64,000 nucleotides of DNA from JAWKRB01 sp041389885. Its GTDB lineage: Bacteria; Myxococcota_A; Polyangia; Polyangiales; Ga0077539. Positions 23,714 to 31,358 of this stretch are shown one piece after another; positions within the stretch are counted from its first letter, which is position 1, and every line of letters begins with the position of its first letter. The notes beneath the pieces were generated by a model that saw only the letters and a program-made list of their open reading frames with translations, did no database searches and was not told the DNA's origin. The position numbers and the translations under genes are program-made. Where the stretch lies: positions 22,675 to 86,674 of the forward strand of contig JAWKRB010000033.1 of the NCBI GenBank assembly GCA_041389885.1, written 5' to 3'.

Positions 23714-24754
23714 ATGGCTGCTCCCCGCACACGCTTCACCCTGATCGACGGCCTGCGCGGCGTCGCGGCGGTGAGCGTGATGATCTACCACTACTGCAAC
23801 GGCGACATGCGGCCGTACCTCGCGCAGGTGATCCCCGCGTGGACGCTCTTCGCCGCCCGCAAGGGGTGGATCGGCGTGCAGGTCTTCTTCGTGCTCTCGG
23901 GCTTCGTCATCGCCTACGCCATCGGGCGACGCGAGATGACCCTCGGGGGCGCCGCGCGCTTCGCGCTCCGTCGGCAGGTGCGCCTCGACCCGCCATACTG
24001 GGTCTCCATCGCGCTCTCCTGCGCGTGGCTCTGGGGCTGGAAGCTCAGCCTCCACGACCACCGCTGGACCCCCTCGTGGACCAACGTCCTCGCCCACGTG
24101 ACCTACCTCCAGGGGATCCTACAGATCCGCCCGATTCAGCCCGTGTACTGGACCCTCGCCATCGAGGTGCAGTTCTACATGGTCTTCGTCGCGGTCCTCG
24201 CGGCGCTGCGGCGCGCGCCCTGGCTCGCGCCCTGGGCGCTCCTCGGCAGCGGCCTGTACTCCCTCGACCTCGCGACGCACTGGCGCGTGCCGACCTACTG
24301 GTTCGCGCACCACTGGTACATGTTCGCGCTCGGAGCCCTCACCTGGTGGCGCCTCGACAAGCGCCTGCACCCGCTGCCCCACGCGGCCTTCATCGCCTGG
24401 GTGGCCTACAACGCCTTCAAGTTCGGTCGCCTCGAGCCCGCCGCGGCGGCCCTGGTGGCCACGCTGATCACCGTCGCTGGCGTGTACGACCGCCTGGGGC
24501 GATGGCTCGACCTCCGCTGGCTGCAGTTCCTCGGCGCGGTGAGCTACGGGATCTACCTCCTGCACCCGCTCACCGGCGCGCAGCTCCGCTGGGTGCTGAC
24601 CGCGGTGATGGGCTCGTGGCGCAGCCCCGCGGGCGCGCTCGCGGTGGTGACGCTCTCGTCGATCGCGACCCTCGGCTGCGCGTGGCTGCTGCACATCGCC
24701 GTCGAGAAGCCCGCGATGCGCCTGGCCGCGCGCATCCGCTGGGACAAGCGCTGA
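23714..24754 (+). CDS. Acyltransferase family 3 (OafA/YrhL-like) membrane protein
   Basis: An integral membrane protein of 346 residues with about ten helices. It has the family signature FTLIDGLRGVAAVSVMIYHY at the N-terminus (the His near residue 26 is the catalytic candidate), then GWIGVQVFFVLSGFVIAYA and PVYWTLAIEVQFYM. Members transfer acetyl or other acyl groups onto surface sugars, lipopolysaccharide, peptidoglycan or small molecules. The start ATG at 23714 is 76 bp after the Cys-repeat gene on the same strand, so the repeat proteins' surface could be a context but no link is shown. The substrate is not predictable. Confidence 0.88.
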   Translation: MAAPRTRFTLIDGLRGVAAVSVMIYHYCNGDMRPYLAQVIPAWTLFAARKGWIGVQVFFVLSGFVIAYAIGRREMTLGGAARFALRRQVRLDPPYWVSIALSCAWLWGWKLSLHDHRWTPSWTNVLAHVTYLQGILQIRPIQPVYWTLAIEVQFYMVFVAVLAALRRAPWLAPWALLGSGLYSLDLATHWRVPTYWFAHHWYMFALGALTWWRLDKRLHPLPHAAFIAWVAYNAFKFGRLEPAAAALVATLITVAGVYDRLGRWLDLRWLQFLGAVSYGIYLLHPLTGAQLRWVLTAVMGSWRSPAGALAVVTLSSIATLGCAWLLHIAVEKPAMRLAARIRWDKR

Positions 24755-24847
24755 GGACGCGAAGCGCGCCTCGGGGTCACGCGGGGCGCAGAGGCGTGCG
24801 TCGCGTCGCTCGAGACTCGGGTGTGACCTGGAAGGGGTTCGTCTCGA

Positions 24848-25270
24848 TCACTTCACGGCGTCGTAGCCGCGCTCGGCGTCGGGGCCGCTCGCGGTCGGGA
24901 GCCCGGCGCCCGACCAGCCGACCTCTTGCACGCGGCCGAAGGCGTCGCGAGCGCCGTCCCAGCCCGCGCGCTGGTCGACGAGCTGGGTGTACCCCGCGGC
25001 CTCGAGGGCCTCGGCGGCGCGCATGCTGCGCCCCCCCGAGCGGCAGCCCAGGAGCAGCCGCGCGTCCTTGGGGAACCGCTTGGACATCACCGCGAGGAAG
25101 TCAGGGTTGGGCTGCATCGTGCCGTTCACGGCGTGGGCCCAGGGGATGTTGTACGCCCCCGCGGGGTGCCCCGCCTCGAACTCGGGCACGGAGCGAACGT
25201 CGACGAAGGTGTAGCCCTCTTCACCGACGAGGCGGAGGGCTTCTTGAGGAGAGACACGCTGGATCGTCAT
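24848..25270 (-). CDS. Rhodanese-like domain protein
   Basis: A single-domain cytoplasmic protein of 140 residues for sulphur transfer or related sulphane chemistry. The rhodanese core is visible: YTFVDVRSVPEFEAGHPAGA, then the active-site loop LLLGCRSGGRS with the catalytic Cys, followed by GYTQLVDQRAGWDGARD. The C-terminal tail (GLPTASGPDAERGYDAVK) matches a subgroup of small bacterial rhodaneses. It is preceded on the same strand by the universal stress protein gene 33 bp upstream, which makes an operon tatA-usp-rhodanese likely. Confidence 0.88.
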   Translation of the reverse strand: MTIQRVSPQEALRLVGEEGYTFVDVRSVPEFEAGHPAGAYNIPWAHAVNGTMQPNPDFLAVMSKRFPKDARLLLGCRSGGRSMRAAEALEAAGYTQLVDQRAGWDGARDAFGRVQEVGWSGAGLPTASGPDAERGYDAVK

Positions 25271-25303
25271 GGCCGTGTCTCTGCTCCCGATCCCTCGGCG
25301 TCG

Positions 25304-25726
25304 TCAAGCCGTCGGCTTGACCGTGAGCACGGAGCACGGCGCGCGACGCACCACGGCCTCGGCCACGCTCCCGAGGATCAGCCGGTCGAGGCCCGTGCGC
25401 CCGCGCGTCCCCACGATGAGCAGGTGCGCCGCAGACTCTCGCGCCCGAGCCACGATGGCGTCGGCGGGAACGCCCTGCACCGCGGCGTACTCCAGGGTGA
25501 CCCCGCTCGGGTTGGCCCGCTCGCCGCGCAGCGCCCGCACCATGCGCTGCAGGTCGTCGACGGAGTGCTCCACGAGCCCGAGGCCCGTCGACACGTCTGG
25601 CTGAACGGGGATCACCGTGAGCAGCAGCAGCGACGCCGGCGCCCAGCGCTCCGCCACGCTGAACGCGGCCCCGAGCGCGGCGCGGGAGCAATCGCTGAAA
25701 TCCAGGGCGACGACGATGCGAAACAA
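25304..25726 (-). CDS. Universal stress protein (UspA family)
   Basis: A cytoplasmic protein of about 140 residues with the UspA fold: RIVVALDFSDCSRAALGAAF at the start and the nucleotide-binding motif GTRGRTGLDRLILGSVAEAV near the end, closing with the strand CSVLTVKP. The G-x2-G-x9-GS pattern suggests ATP binding. The frame is open to an ATG at 25804, but that would overlap tatA by 65 bp. I prefer the TTG at 25726 just before FRIVVALD, though no strong ribosome site is visible. It lies between tatA and the rhodanese gene. Confidence 0.8.
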   Translation of the reverse strand: MFRIVVALDFSDCSRAALGAAFSVAERWAPASLLLLTVIPVQPDVSTGLGLVEHSVDDLQRMVRALRGERANPSGVTLEYAAVQGVPADAIVARARESAAHLLIVGTRGRTGLDRLILGSVAEAVVRRAPCSVLTVKPTA

Positions 25727-25739
25727 GGTCGTCGAAGGC

Positions 25740-25916
25740 TCAGGCGTCGCCGTCTCGAGGGGGCGCAGGCTTGCCGGGGTCTTCGTTGGCCTCACGCAAG
25801 CCACGCTTGAGGTTCGAGACGCCCTCGCCCACCGCCCTGCCGAGCTCAGGGAGCTTCGCGGCGCCGAAGAGCAGCACGATGATCAGACCGACGACGATGA
25901 GTTCAGTGGCTCCCAT
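25740..25916 (-). CDS. tatA: Twin-arginine translocase subunit TatA
   Basis: A 58-residue protein that forms the protein-conducting part of the Tat export system. It has the standard layout: a short N-terminal segment and one helix (MGATELIVVGLIIVLLFGAA), the hinge and amphipathic helix KLPELGRAVGEGVSNLKRGL, then a charged Pro-rich tail. The ATG at 25916 is preferred over a GTG two codons upstream because family members begin directly before the helix. tatB and tatC are not in the neighbourhood, so they must be elsewhere, as is common in this group. Confidence 0.9.
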   Translation of the reverse strand: MGATELIVVGLIIVLLFGAAKLPELGRAVGEGVSNLKRGLREANEDPGKPAPPRDGDA

Positions 25917-26142
25917 GGGCACCCTGCGCCTCCTGCGCGCCTCCGGTATAGCACTCCGCGCGCCGCACCACAGGGAAAGTGCAGCACCCGCGCACGACGG
26001 CTCCCCGGCCGAGCCGCGACGATCCCCCCGACCGCTCGGTCGCGCCCGCGCGGAGGGTCATCGCGGCGCCGCCCGAGCGCGGCGTGGAGAGACGCGCGCG
26101 CACTCTGCTATGTTGCGCGCCTCACGGAGAGGACGGAGAGCG

Positions 26143-26832
26143 ATGCGGATGCGTGCCGGACACTGGTTGCTGCTGCTCGGGCTTGGAGGGGCAGGCTGCA
26201 CGCGGTCGACGCCGCGGCGCGCCCCCGCGCCCACGCGACCGAGCGACGGAGCGACCGCCGCGCCCGCGACGACCGCCGCGCCCCGCGACCTCCCCGACTC
26301 GGGGACCAATTGCCAGCCCAGGGGCGTCGAGAACACGCCGGAGGCCTGCAACAACCACGTCGACGACGACTGCAACAACCAGGTCGACTGCGCAGACTAC
26401 GCCTGCGCCTCGGCGCCCAACTGCCGCGCGGGAGACGCCGCGCCGCCGCGCCACCCCGACTGCGTTCGACGCGGGCCCGAGGACACGCTCGAGGCCTGCA
26501 CCAACCACATCGACGACGACTGCGACAACCAGGTCGACTGCGCAGACTACGCCTGCCGCTCCGTGCCCGGCGTGAACTGCGGCGACGCCGGCTCGACGCC
26601 GCCCGGGATGTGCGTTCGACAGGGCCCCGAGAACACCGCGGAGGCGTGCTCCAACCGCAGCGACGACGACTGCGACGGCCGGATCGACTGCGCAGACAGC
26701 GACTGCCCGAGGGAGGCGTGCGCCGCGCGAGACGCGGGGACCGCAGCCGCTCGCCCCGCCGCCGCGGCCGGGGCGCCGACCCCGACCGCCACCGCGACCG
26801 CGACGCCGCCCGCGAGGCCCGCGGCGCGTTAG
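26143..26832 (+). CDS. Lipoprotein with three MopE-type metal-binding motifs
   Basis: A 229-residue predicted lipoprotein: MRMRAGHWLLLLGLGGAGC carries a lipobox, followed by an Ala/Pro/Thr linker. Three copies of a Cys/Asp motif follow: EACNNHVDDDCNNQVDCADY, the version beginning EACTNHIDDDCDNQVDC, and EACSNRSDDDCDGRIDCAD. This is the putative metal-binding motif of MopE-like surface proteins, usually thought to bind calcium or copper. The tail is a Pro/Ala/Thr-rich low-complexity stretch. The ATG at 26143 has GGACGGAGAG upstream; the open frame before it is a shadow of tatA. Confidence 0.82.
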   Translation: MRMRAGHWLLLLGLGGAGCTRSTPRRAPAPTRPSDGATAAPATTAAPRDLPDSGTNCQPRGVENTPEACNNHVDDDCNNQVDCADYACASAPNCRAGDAAPPRHPDCVRRGPEDTLEACTNHIDDDCDNQVDCADYACRSVPGVNCGDAGSTPPGMCVRQGPENTAEACSNRSDDDCDGRIDCADSDCPREACAARDAGTAAARPAAAAGAPTPTATATATPPARPAAR

Positions 26833-27060
26833 GGCCTCTCCACAAGGGATTGGAAGGGGGCAACGCGACGGACCCCACGCGGCCGCGCGGTGTGCCCGCG
26901 CGACGGCGCGGAGCCCGCCGCCCCGATGACCCCAGTGCCTCCCCACAATCGCAGACCCCGCTGCACCCGAACTCGTACAAGGTTCATCCAAGGTTCGCCC
27001 AGAGATTTCGGCGGGACGTGATGTCGTCCAGCCAGACCTTGAACATGGAGTGAACAACCG

Positions 27061-28803
27061 ATGCACCTCTACGCCTCTCCCTCCCTCATCCGCCGTGGCC
27101 TCGCGTCGATGCTGTGCCTCTCGGCGCTGAACGGCTGCGACTCGACCACCAGCGAGACCCCCGACGCGGCGGTCTCGGACGTCCCCGCGGTCACCGACGC
27201 GGCGACGCCCACCGACACCCCGGCGACGACCGACGCGGCGGTGCCCACCGACACCCCCGCGCCCAGCGACGCCGGCGCCCCGACGATTCGCGTGCGCGTC
27301 GCGCACCTGAGCCCCAACGCCCCCGCCGTGGACGTGTGCCTTCGGCCCGCGTCGGCCTCGGGCTTCGCGGGCGTCACGCCCACCCTCGCGTCGAACATGG
27401 TCGCCGCCGGGCTCTCCTACACCCAGGTGACGGCCTACCTCACGATCCCCGCGGGGACCTACGTCGCGCGCCTGGTCGCGCCGGGCTCGACGAACTGCGA
27501 CACCGCCCTCGCCGGCCTCCCCGACATCAACCTCCCGGCCCTCACGGGCGGACAGGTCGCCACCGTCGCCGCCGTGGGCGTCCTCGGCGCGACGGGCGAC
27601 ACGGCGTTCCGGGTGGTCCCCTTCGTCGACGACCTCGCGCCGGCGGCGATGACCAGCAAGGTGCGCTTCATCCACGCCGCGCCGGGGGTCCCCGCGGTGG
27701 ACGTGGGGCTCCTCGACTCGATGGACGGGTTCACCGGGATCTTCAACAACGTCTCGTTCCCCAGCGCGGCGATGGTGGGCATGGGGACCTACCTCACCAC
27801 CTCGCAGCCGCTCCCCGGCGTGACCCTCGCGGCGCGCCCGGCGAACGCGAACATCCCCAACCGCGCGGGATATCCGCTGGTGATCGACGGCGTGCAGTCC
27901 ATGGCGGGGCAGATCATCACGGCCTTCGCCATCGGACAGCTCGGCAACGACCAGACCCCCCTGTCGGCCCTGGTCTGCGCCGACAACGCCCCGGCCATGG
28001 GCCTGCTCACGCCGTGCTCGGTGCTCCCCCCGCGCGCGTTCGTGCGCGTCGCGCACCTCGCCCCCGACGCCCCCGCCGTGGACTTCTGCATCCGCAACGG
28101 CTCCACGGGTGACTTCGCGGGCCCCGTGCTCCGCGGCAACAGCATCGGCGGCGGCATGGGCGCGTCGTTCCCGGCGATCACCCAGTACCTCGCGGTCGCG
28201 CCGGGGGCCTACACCGTGCGCCTCGTCGCGCCGGACGCCACGAGCTGCGCGACCTCCCTCGCCGGGCTGCCGGACTACAACCTCCCGATGCTCCCCGCGG
28301 GCGCCCGCGCCACCGCCCTCGCCACGGGCCTCGTCGCCTCGGGCACGCCCATGAACCAGGCGTTCAACGTGACGGCGATCCTCGATGGGAACACCCCGCC
28401 GCCGGCCGGGCAGATCAAGCTCCGCTTCTTCCACGCCGCGCCCGACGCGCCCGCGGTGGACGTGGGCGTGCTCTCGGGCGCGACCTTCACCCCCGTGTTC
28501 GCCAACACGGCGTTCAGGGCGCTCGCGCAGCCCATGGGCGCGGAGATGAACACCGGGTACCTCAGCGTCGCGCCCCTCGCGAACGCCAACCTCCAGGTGC
28601 GCGTGGCGGGTATGCCCACGGTCGCCCTGAACCTGCCGGGCGTGAACATCCCCGCCGACGCCCCGAACGGACGCGCGGTCTCGGTCTTCGCCATCGGCCA
28701 GCTCATGGGCAGCGGCAACACCCGCCTCAGCGCCTTCGTGTGTCAGGACCGCCAGGCCGCCACCGGCGGCATCGCGCCCTGCACCCGCGTCCCCGCCCCC
28801 TGA
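27061..28803 (+). CDS. DUF4397 repeat lipoprotein
   Basis: A 580-residue exported protein. MHLYASPSLIRRGLASMLCL ends in lipobox LNGC, followed by a Thr/Pro/Asp linker with TDTPATTDA-type repeats. The rest is four related beta-rich segments, each opening with the DUF4397 signature: VRVAHLSPNAPAVDVCL, VRFIHAAPGVPAVDVGL, VRVAHLAPDAPAVDFCI and LRFFHAAPDAPAVDVGV. DUF4397 proteins are surface-exposed and of unknown function. The upstream 228 bp (26833-27060) hold no gene I can support, only a short CAAGGTTC direct repeat at about 26980-27000. The gene ends 9 bp before the convergent STT3-like gene. Confidence 0.88.
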   Translation: MHLYASPSLIRRGLASMLCLSALNGCDSTTSETPDAAVSDVPAVTDAATPTDTPATTDAAVPTDTPAPSDAGAPTIRVRVAHLSPNAPAVDVCLRPASASGFAGVTPTLASNMVAAGLSYTQVTAYLTIPAGTYVARLVAPGSTNCDTALAGLPDINLPALTGGQVATVAAVGVLGATGDTAFRVVPFVDDLAPAAMTSKVRFIHAAPGVPAVDVGLLDSMDGFTGIFNNVSFPSAAMVGMGTYLTTSQPLPGVTLAARPANANIPNRAGYPLVIDGVQSMAGQIITAFAIGQLGNDQTPLSALVCADNAPAMGLLTPCSVLPPRAFVRVAHLAPDAPAVDFCIRNGSTGDFAGPVLRGNSIGGGMGASFPAITQYLAVAPGAYTVRLVAPDATSCATSLAGLPDYNLPMLPAGARATALATGLVASGTPMNQAFNVTAILDGNTPPPAGQIKLRFFHAAPDAPAVDVGVLSGATFTPVFANTAFRALAQPMGAEMNTGYLSVAPLANANLQVRVAGMPTVALNLPGVNIPADAPNGRAVSVFAIGQLMGSGNTRLSAFVCQDRQAATGGIAPCTRVPAP

Positions 28804-28812
28804 GGCCCTGCG

Positions 28813-31104
28813 TCACTCCCCGCCGCGCTCGACCCGTCGGGCGCGGTCCTCGGGGGGCACGACCACGGTCTCGCCGTCACGCACCGCGCGCTCAGTCACC
28901 ACCACCTCGGCCACGACCCGCCCGCGCGCGGTCACGGTGTATCTCCCCGCCGTCGACACTCCCCCCCGCGTCGCCCACCCCGTCGGGAGGGGCACCCTCA
29001 CCGACCACCGCCCGCCTCGCACCGTCGCGAGGGCCTCCCAGCGTCGACGGATGTCCCTCAGCGCCAGGGGGATCGACACCACCACGGGTCCGCCCTGGGG
29101 CGCGTCGCCCTCGAGCCGAGCGCCCCGCACGCGCTCGTAGACCCAGTGCGTGGGGACGGCGGTGGAGAGCCCCTGCACCCGCCCGTGGTCCACGAAGATC
29201 GGGCGGAGCGACTCGAAGTGACGCACGCCGAGCTGCGCCGCGCCGGAGCCGCCGAGCACCGCCGCGGCGACGGGCACCTCCCGCAAGAACTCCGAGCTCA
29301 CCACCAGCCGCCCCCGCGCCGAGCGCTTCACCGCCCGCTCTCCGCGCGGGCTCCGCTGCGAGAGAAACGCCGCCGACGGGAACATCCAGTACCGCGCGTC
29401 GCGGCCGTCGAGGGCAGAGACCAGCCCCGCCTCGTCGCCGCGCCAGGTGGGCTCCAGCGCCGCCCAGGTCGCCCGCGACGCGTACGGACCGAAGCCCGTC
29501 ACCAGCGCGGGCCGACGCCCGAGGAACATCGCCTCGAAGCCCAGCGTCCAGTGCGCGAACACCGCGGGGCGCTCGCCGCGCACCGCCCGCCGGGGAGGGA
29601 GGTCCCGAAGGAACAGCGCGGCCTCGTGCCCCCCGGTGATCCACTGCCCGCGCACCCGCGCGAAGAGCGCGCGGGGCTCCGGGTCCAGCGCGCACCACGC
29701 CAGCGCGAGCGCCGCGGGGACCCACACCAACGCCTTGCGCCCCAGCGAGATCCGACCGCGCGCGAGCTCCGCGAGCTCCGCGAGCCCGAGGGCGGTCCAG
29801 AGCGCGAGCATCGGGGGGTTGGCCCGGCCGAAGCGGCGCTGCAGGAGGGTGAGCAGCAGCGTCCCGACCCCCAGGAGCGCGAGGCTCAGCGCAGCGTCGA
29901 GGCCGCGCCGCGAGGCCCTGCGCAGCGCGAGCGGGAGGAGCACCGGGGTGGTCAGGGCCAGCGCGCCGTAGTCGTCCAGGGCGCCGCGGAGCCCGCCGCT
30001 CAAGAGGGACTGGGTCTCTTGGATGGAGCCCATCCACGGATCGCGCGTGGCGAGCCACTGCACCAGGCCCTCGCGCACCTCGTGAGCGACCGTCGGCGCC
30101 AGCAGCGCCGCGAGCGCCGCCGCGGGGAGCAGCGCCGCGAGGGTGATCCCCCCACGGCGCGCGGCGCGCCCGAGCCCGGCCCCGCCGTCGAGGCGCCCTG
30201 CGATCAAGGTCGCGACGCACACCGCGACGCCCCCCGCGGCGAGCAGGGCGGGCTGGAGAAACGACAGCGTCAGGTGATGAAAGGGCTGCCCGTGCGAGAG
30301 GATCCAGCGGCCATCGACCGCGGTGATCGCCGCCGCGCCGAGGAGCAGCGCCGGCCCGCCGCTGCCCGGCAGCGCCCCCCGCGCGCCCCGGGGGACCTCG
30401 CCGAACAGCGCGCGGAGCAGCAGCGCGCCGGTGGCCAGGCCCCAGGTGAGCAGCGCGCCGGAGAAGCCGTGCACCGTGGCGAAGACCAGCGCCGCGCCCG
30501 CGAGCTCGACGCGCAGGGGTGTGTCGATCGCCTTGGGGCGCAGGCACCAGAGCGCGACGGCGGCGGTGACCAGGGCCTCGAAGACGTGGTGGTCCGTGCG
30601 GCCCACCATGGCCTCGAGGACCGAGACGGGCGTGGCGGCGACGAAGAGTCCCGCGGCGAGCGCGGTGAGGTCTCGGGACTCGTCGTCAGGGTCCGACGCC
30701 CGCGCGAGCCCCATCGTGAGCGCCACGGTGAGCAGCCCGAGCGCGGGGGGGACCCAGGCGATGATCCGCGCGGCGCGGGCGGGGTCTTCGCGCGCCCCGA
30801 GGAGCCACGCAGGCAGCGCGAGGAGCTGGTCGAAGCCGGGTCCCCAGGTGGGCACCGCGCCCTCGGGCCAGTTCATCCACGGGTCCCGCGGGGGCACGTG
30901 GGGAAAGCCCTCGAGGGTCCGCAGCGCGCGGCGCATGTGGTAGTGGCAGTCGGTGTCGAGGGGGATCGTCTCGCCGCCGAGGAACACCACAGGCCGCTGC
31001 GTCGCACGGAGATAGAGCGCGAGGCCGAGCACCGAGGCCGACGCGCCGACGCGGGCCCAGAGGCGCGCGCGCGCCCCATGAACGACGGTGTTGAGCTCGG
31101 TCAT
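28813..31104 (-). CDS. STT3/PglB-like membrane glycosyltransferase (GT66-like), WWDYG motif degenerate
   Basis: A 763-residue protein with about 12 helices in its first two thirds and a C-terminal soluble domain, the STT3/AglB/PglB plan. Matching features: an acidic motif after helix 1 (LDTDCHYHMRRALRTLEGFP, D50/D52), RDPWMNWPEG, ATPVSVLEAMVGRTDHHVFE near 158-176, and a C-terminal segment FAHWTLGFEAMFLGRRP where oligosaccharyltransferases have WWDYG. Here the D and Y are missing. It may transfer a lipid-linked glycan to protein, or be a divergent relative acting on another acceptor. I chose the ATG at 31104; the frame extends 36 bp more. No glycan cluster is adjacent. Confidence 0.65.
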   Translation of the reverse strand: MTELNTVVHGARARLWARVGASASVLGLALYLRATQRPVVFLGGETIPLDTDCHYHMRRALRTLEGFPHVPPRDPWMNWPEGAVPTWGPGFDQLLALPAWLLGAREDPARAARIIAWVPPALGLLTVALTMGLARASDPDDESRDLTALAAGLFVAATPVSVLEAMVGRTDHHVFEALVTAAVALWCLRPKAIDTPLRVELAGAALVFATVHGFSGALLTWGLATGALLLRALFGEVPRGARGALPGSGGPALLLGAAAITAVDGRWILSHGQPFHHLTLSFLQPALLAAGGVAVCVATLIAGRLDGGAGLGRAARRGGITLAALLPAAALAALLAPTVAHEVREGLVQWLATRDPWMGSIQETQSLLSGGLRGALDDYGALALTTPVLLPLALRRASRRGLDAALSLALLGVGTLLLTLLQRRFGRANPPMLALWTALGLAELAELARGRISLGRKALVWVPAALALAWCALDPEPRALFARVRGQWITGGHEAALFLRDLPPRRAVRGERPAVFAHWTLGFEAMFLGRRPALVTGFGPYASRATWAALEPTWRGDEAGLVSALDGRDARYWMFPSAAFLSQRSPRGERAVKRSARGRLVVSSEFLREVPVAAAVLGGSGAAQLGVRHFESLRPIFVDHGRVQGLSTAVPTHWVYERVRGARLEGDAPQGGPVVVSIPLALRDIRRRWEALATVRGGRWSVRVPLPTGWATRGGVSTAGRYTVTARGRVVAEVVVTERAVRDGETVVVPPEDRARRVERGGE

Positions 31105-31220
31105 CGGTGCGACGGGCACAGTATCGCAAGGGCCCCTCACGGCGCGCAGGAAGAAGCGCGCTCGCCCTCCCCGCCACGCGTCTTGAGCCCCCCGCGCGGT
31201 GCGGCGGCCTCAGCCTCGCC

Positions 31221-31291
31221 CTCTCCCTCTCCCTCTCCCTGGGCTTGGGGCATGGCGGCCCCTACCGGCATTCTCCTTCCCTCCCCCCCCC
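31221..31291. repeat. CTCTCC hexamer run and C9 tract upstream of hsdR
   Basis: The divergent gap 31105-31358 holds just over three tandem CTCTCC units (31221-31240) and a run of nine C (31283-31291), 68 bp before the hsdR start. Both are slippage-prone and could alter promoter spacing. The rest of the gap shows nothing further that I can support. Confidence 0.6.
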
Positions 31292-31358
31292 GCGCACATC
31301 TACCATCACGGCCCCAAAGCGGGGTTGGGACCGCGGAGCACCCGAGAGCGACAAACCG

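Noticed and set aside
26833..27060. Possible tRNA or small RNA before the DUF4397 gene
   Set aside because: Only a short CAAGGTTC direct repeat was seen; no cloverleaf or strong hairpin could be built.
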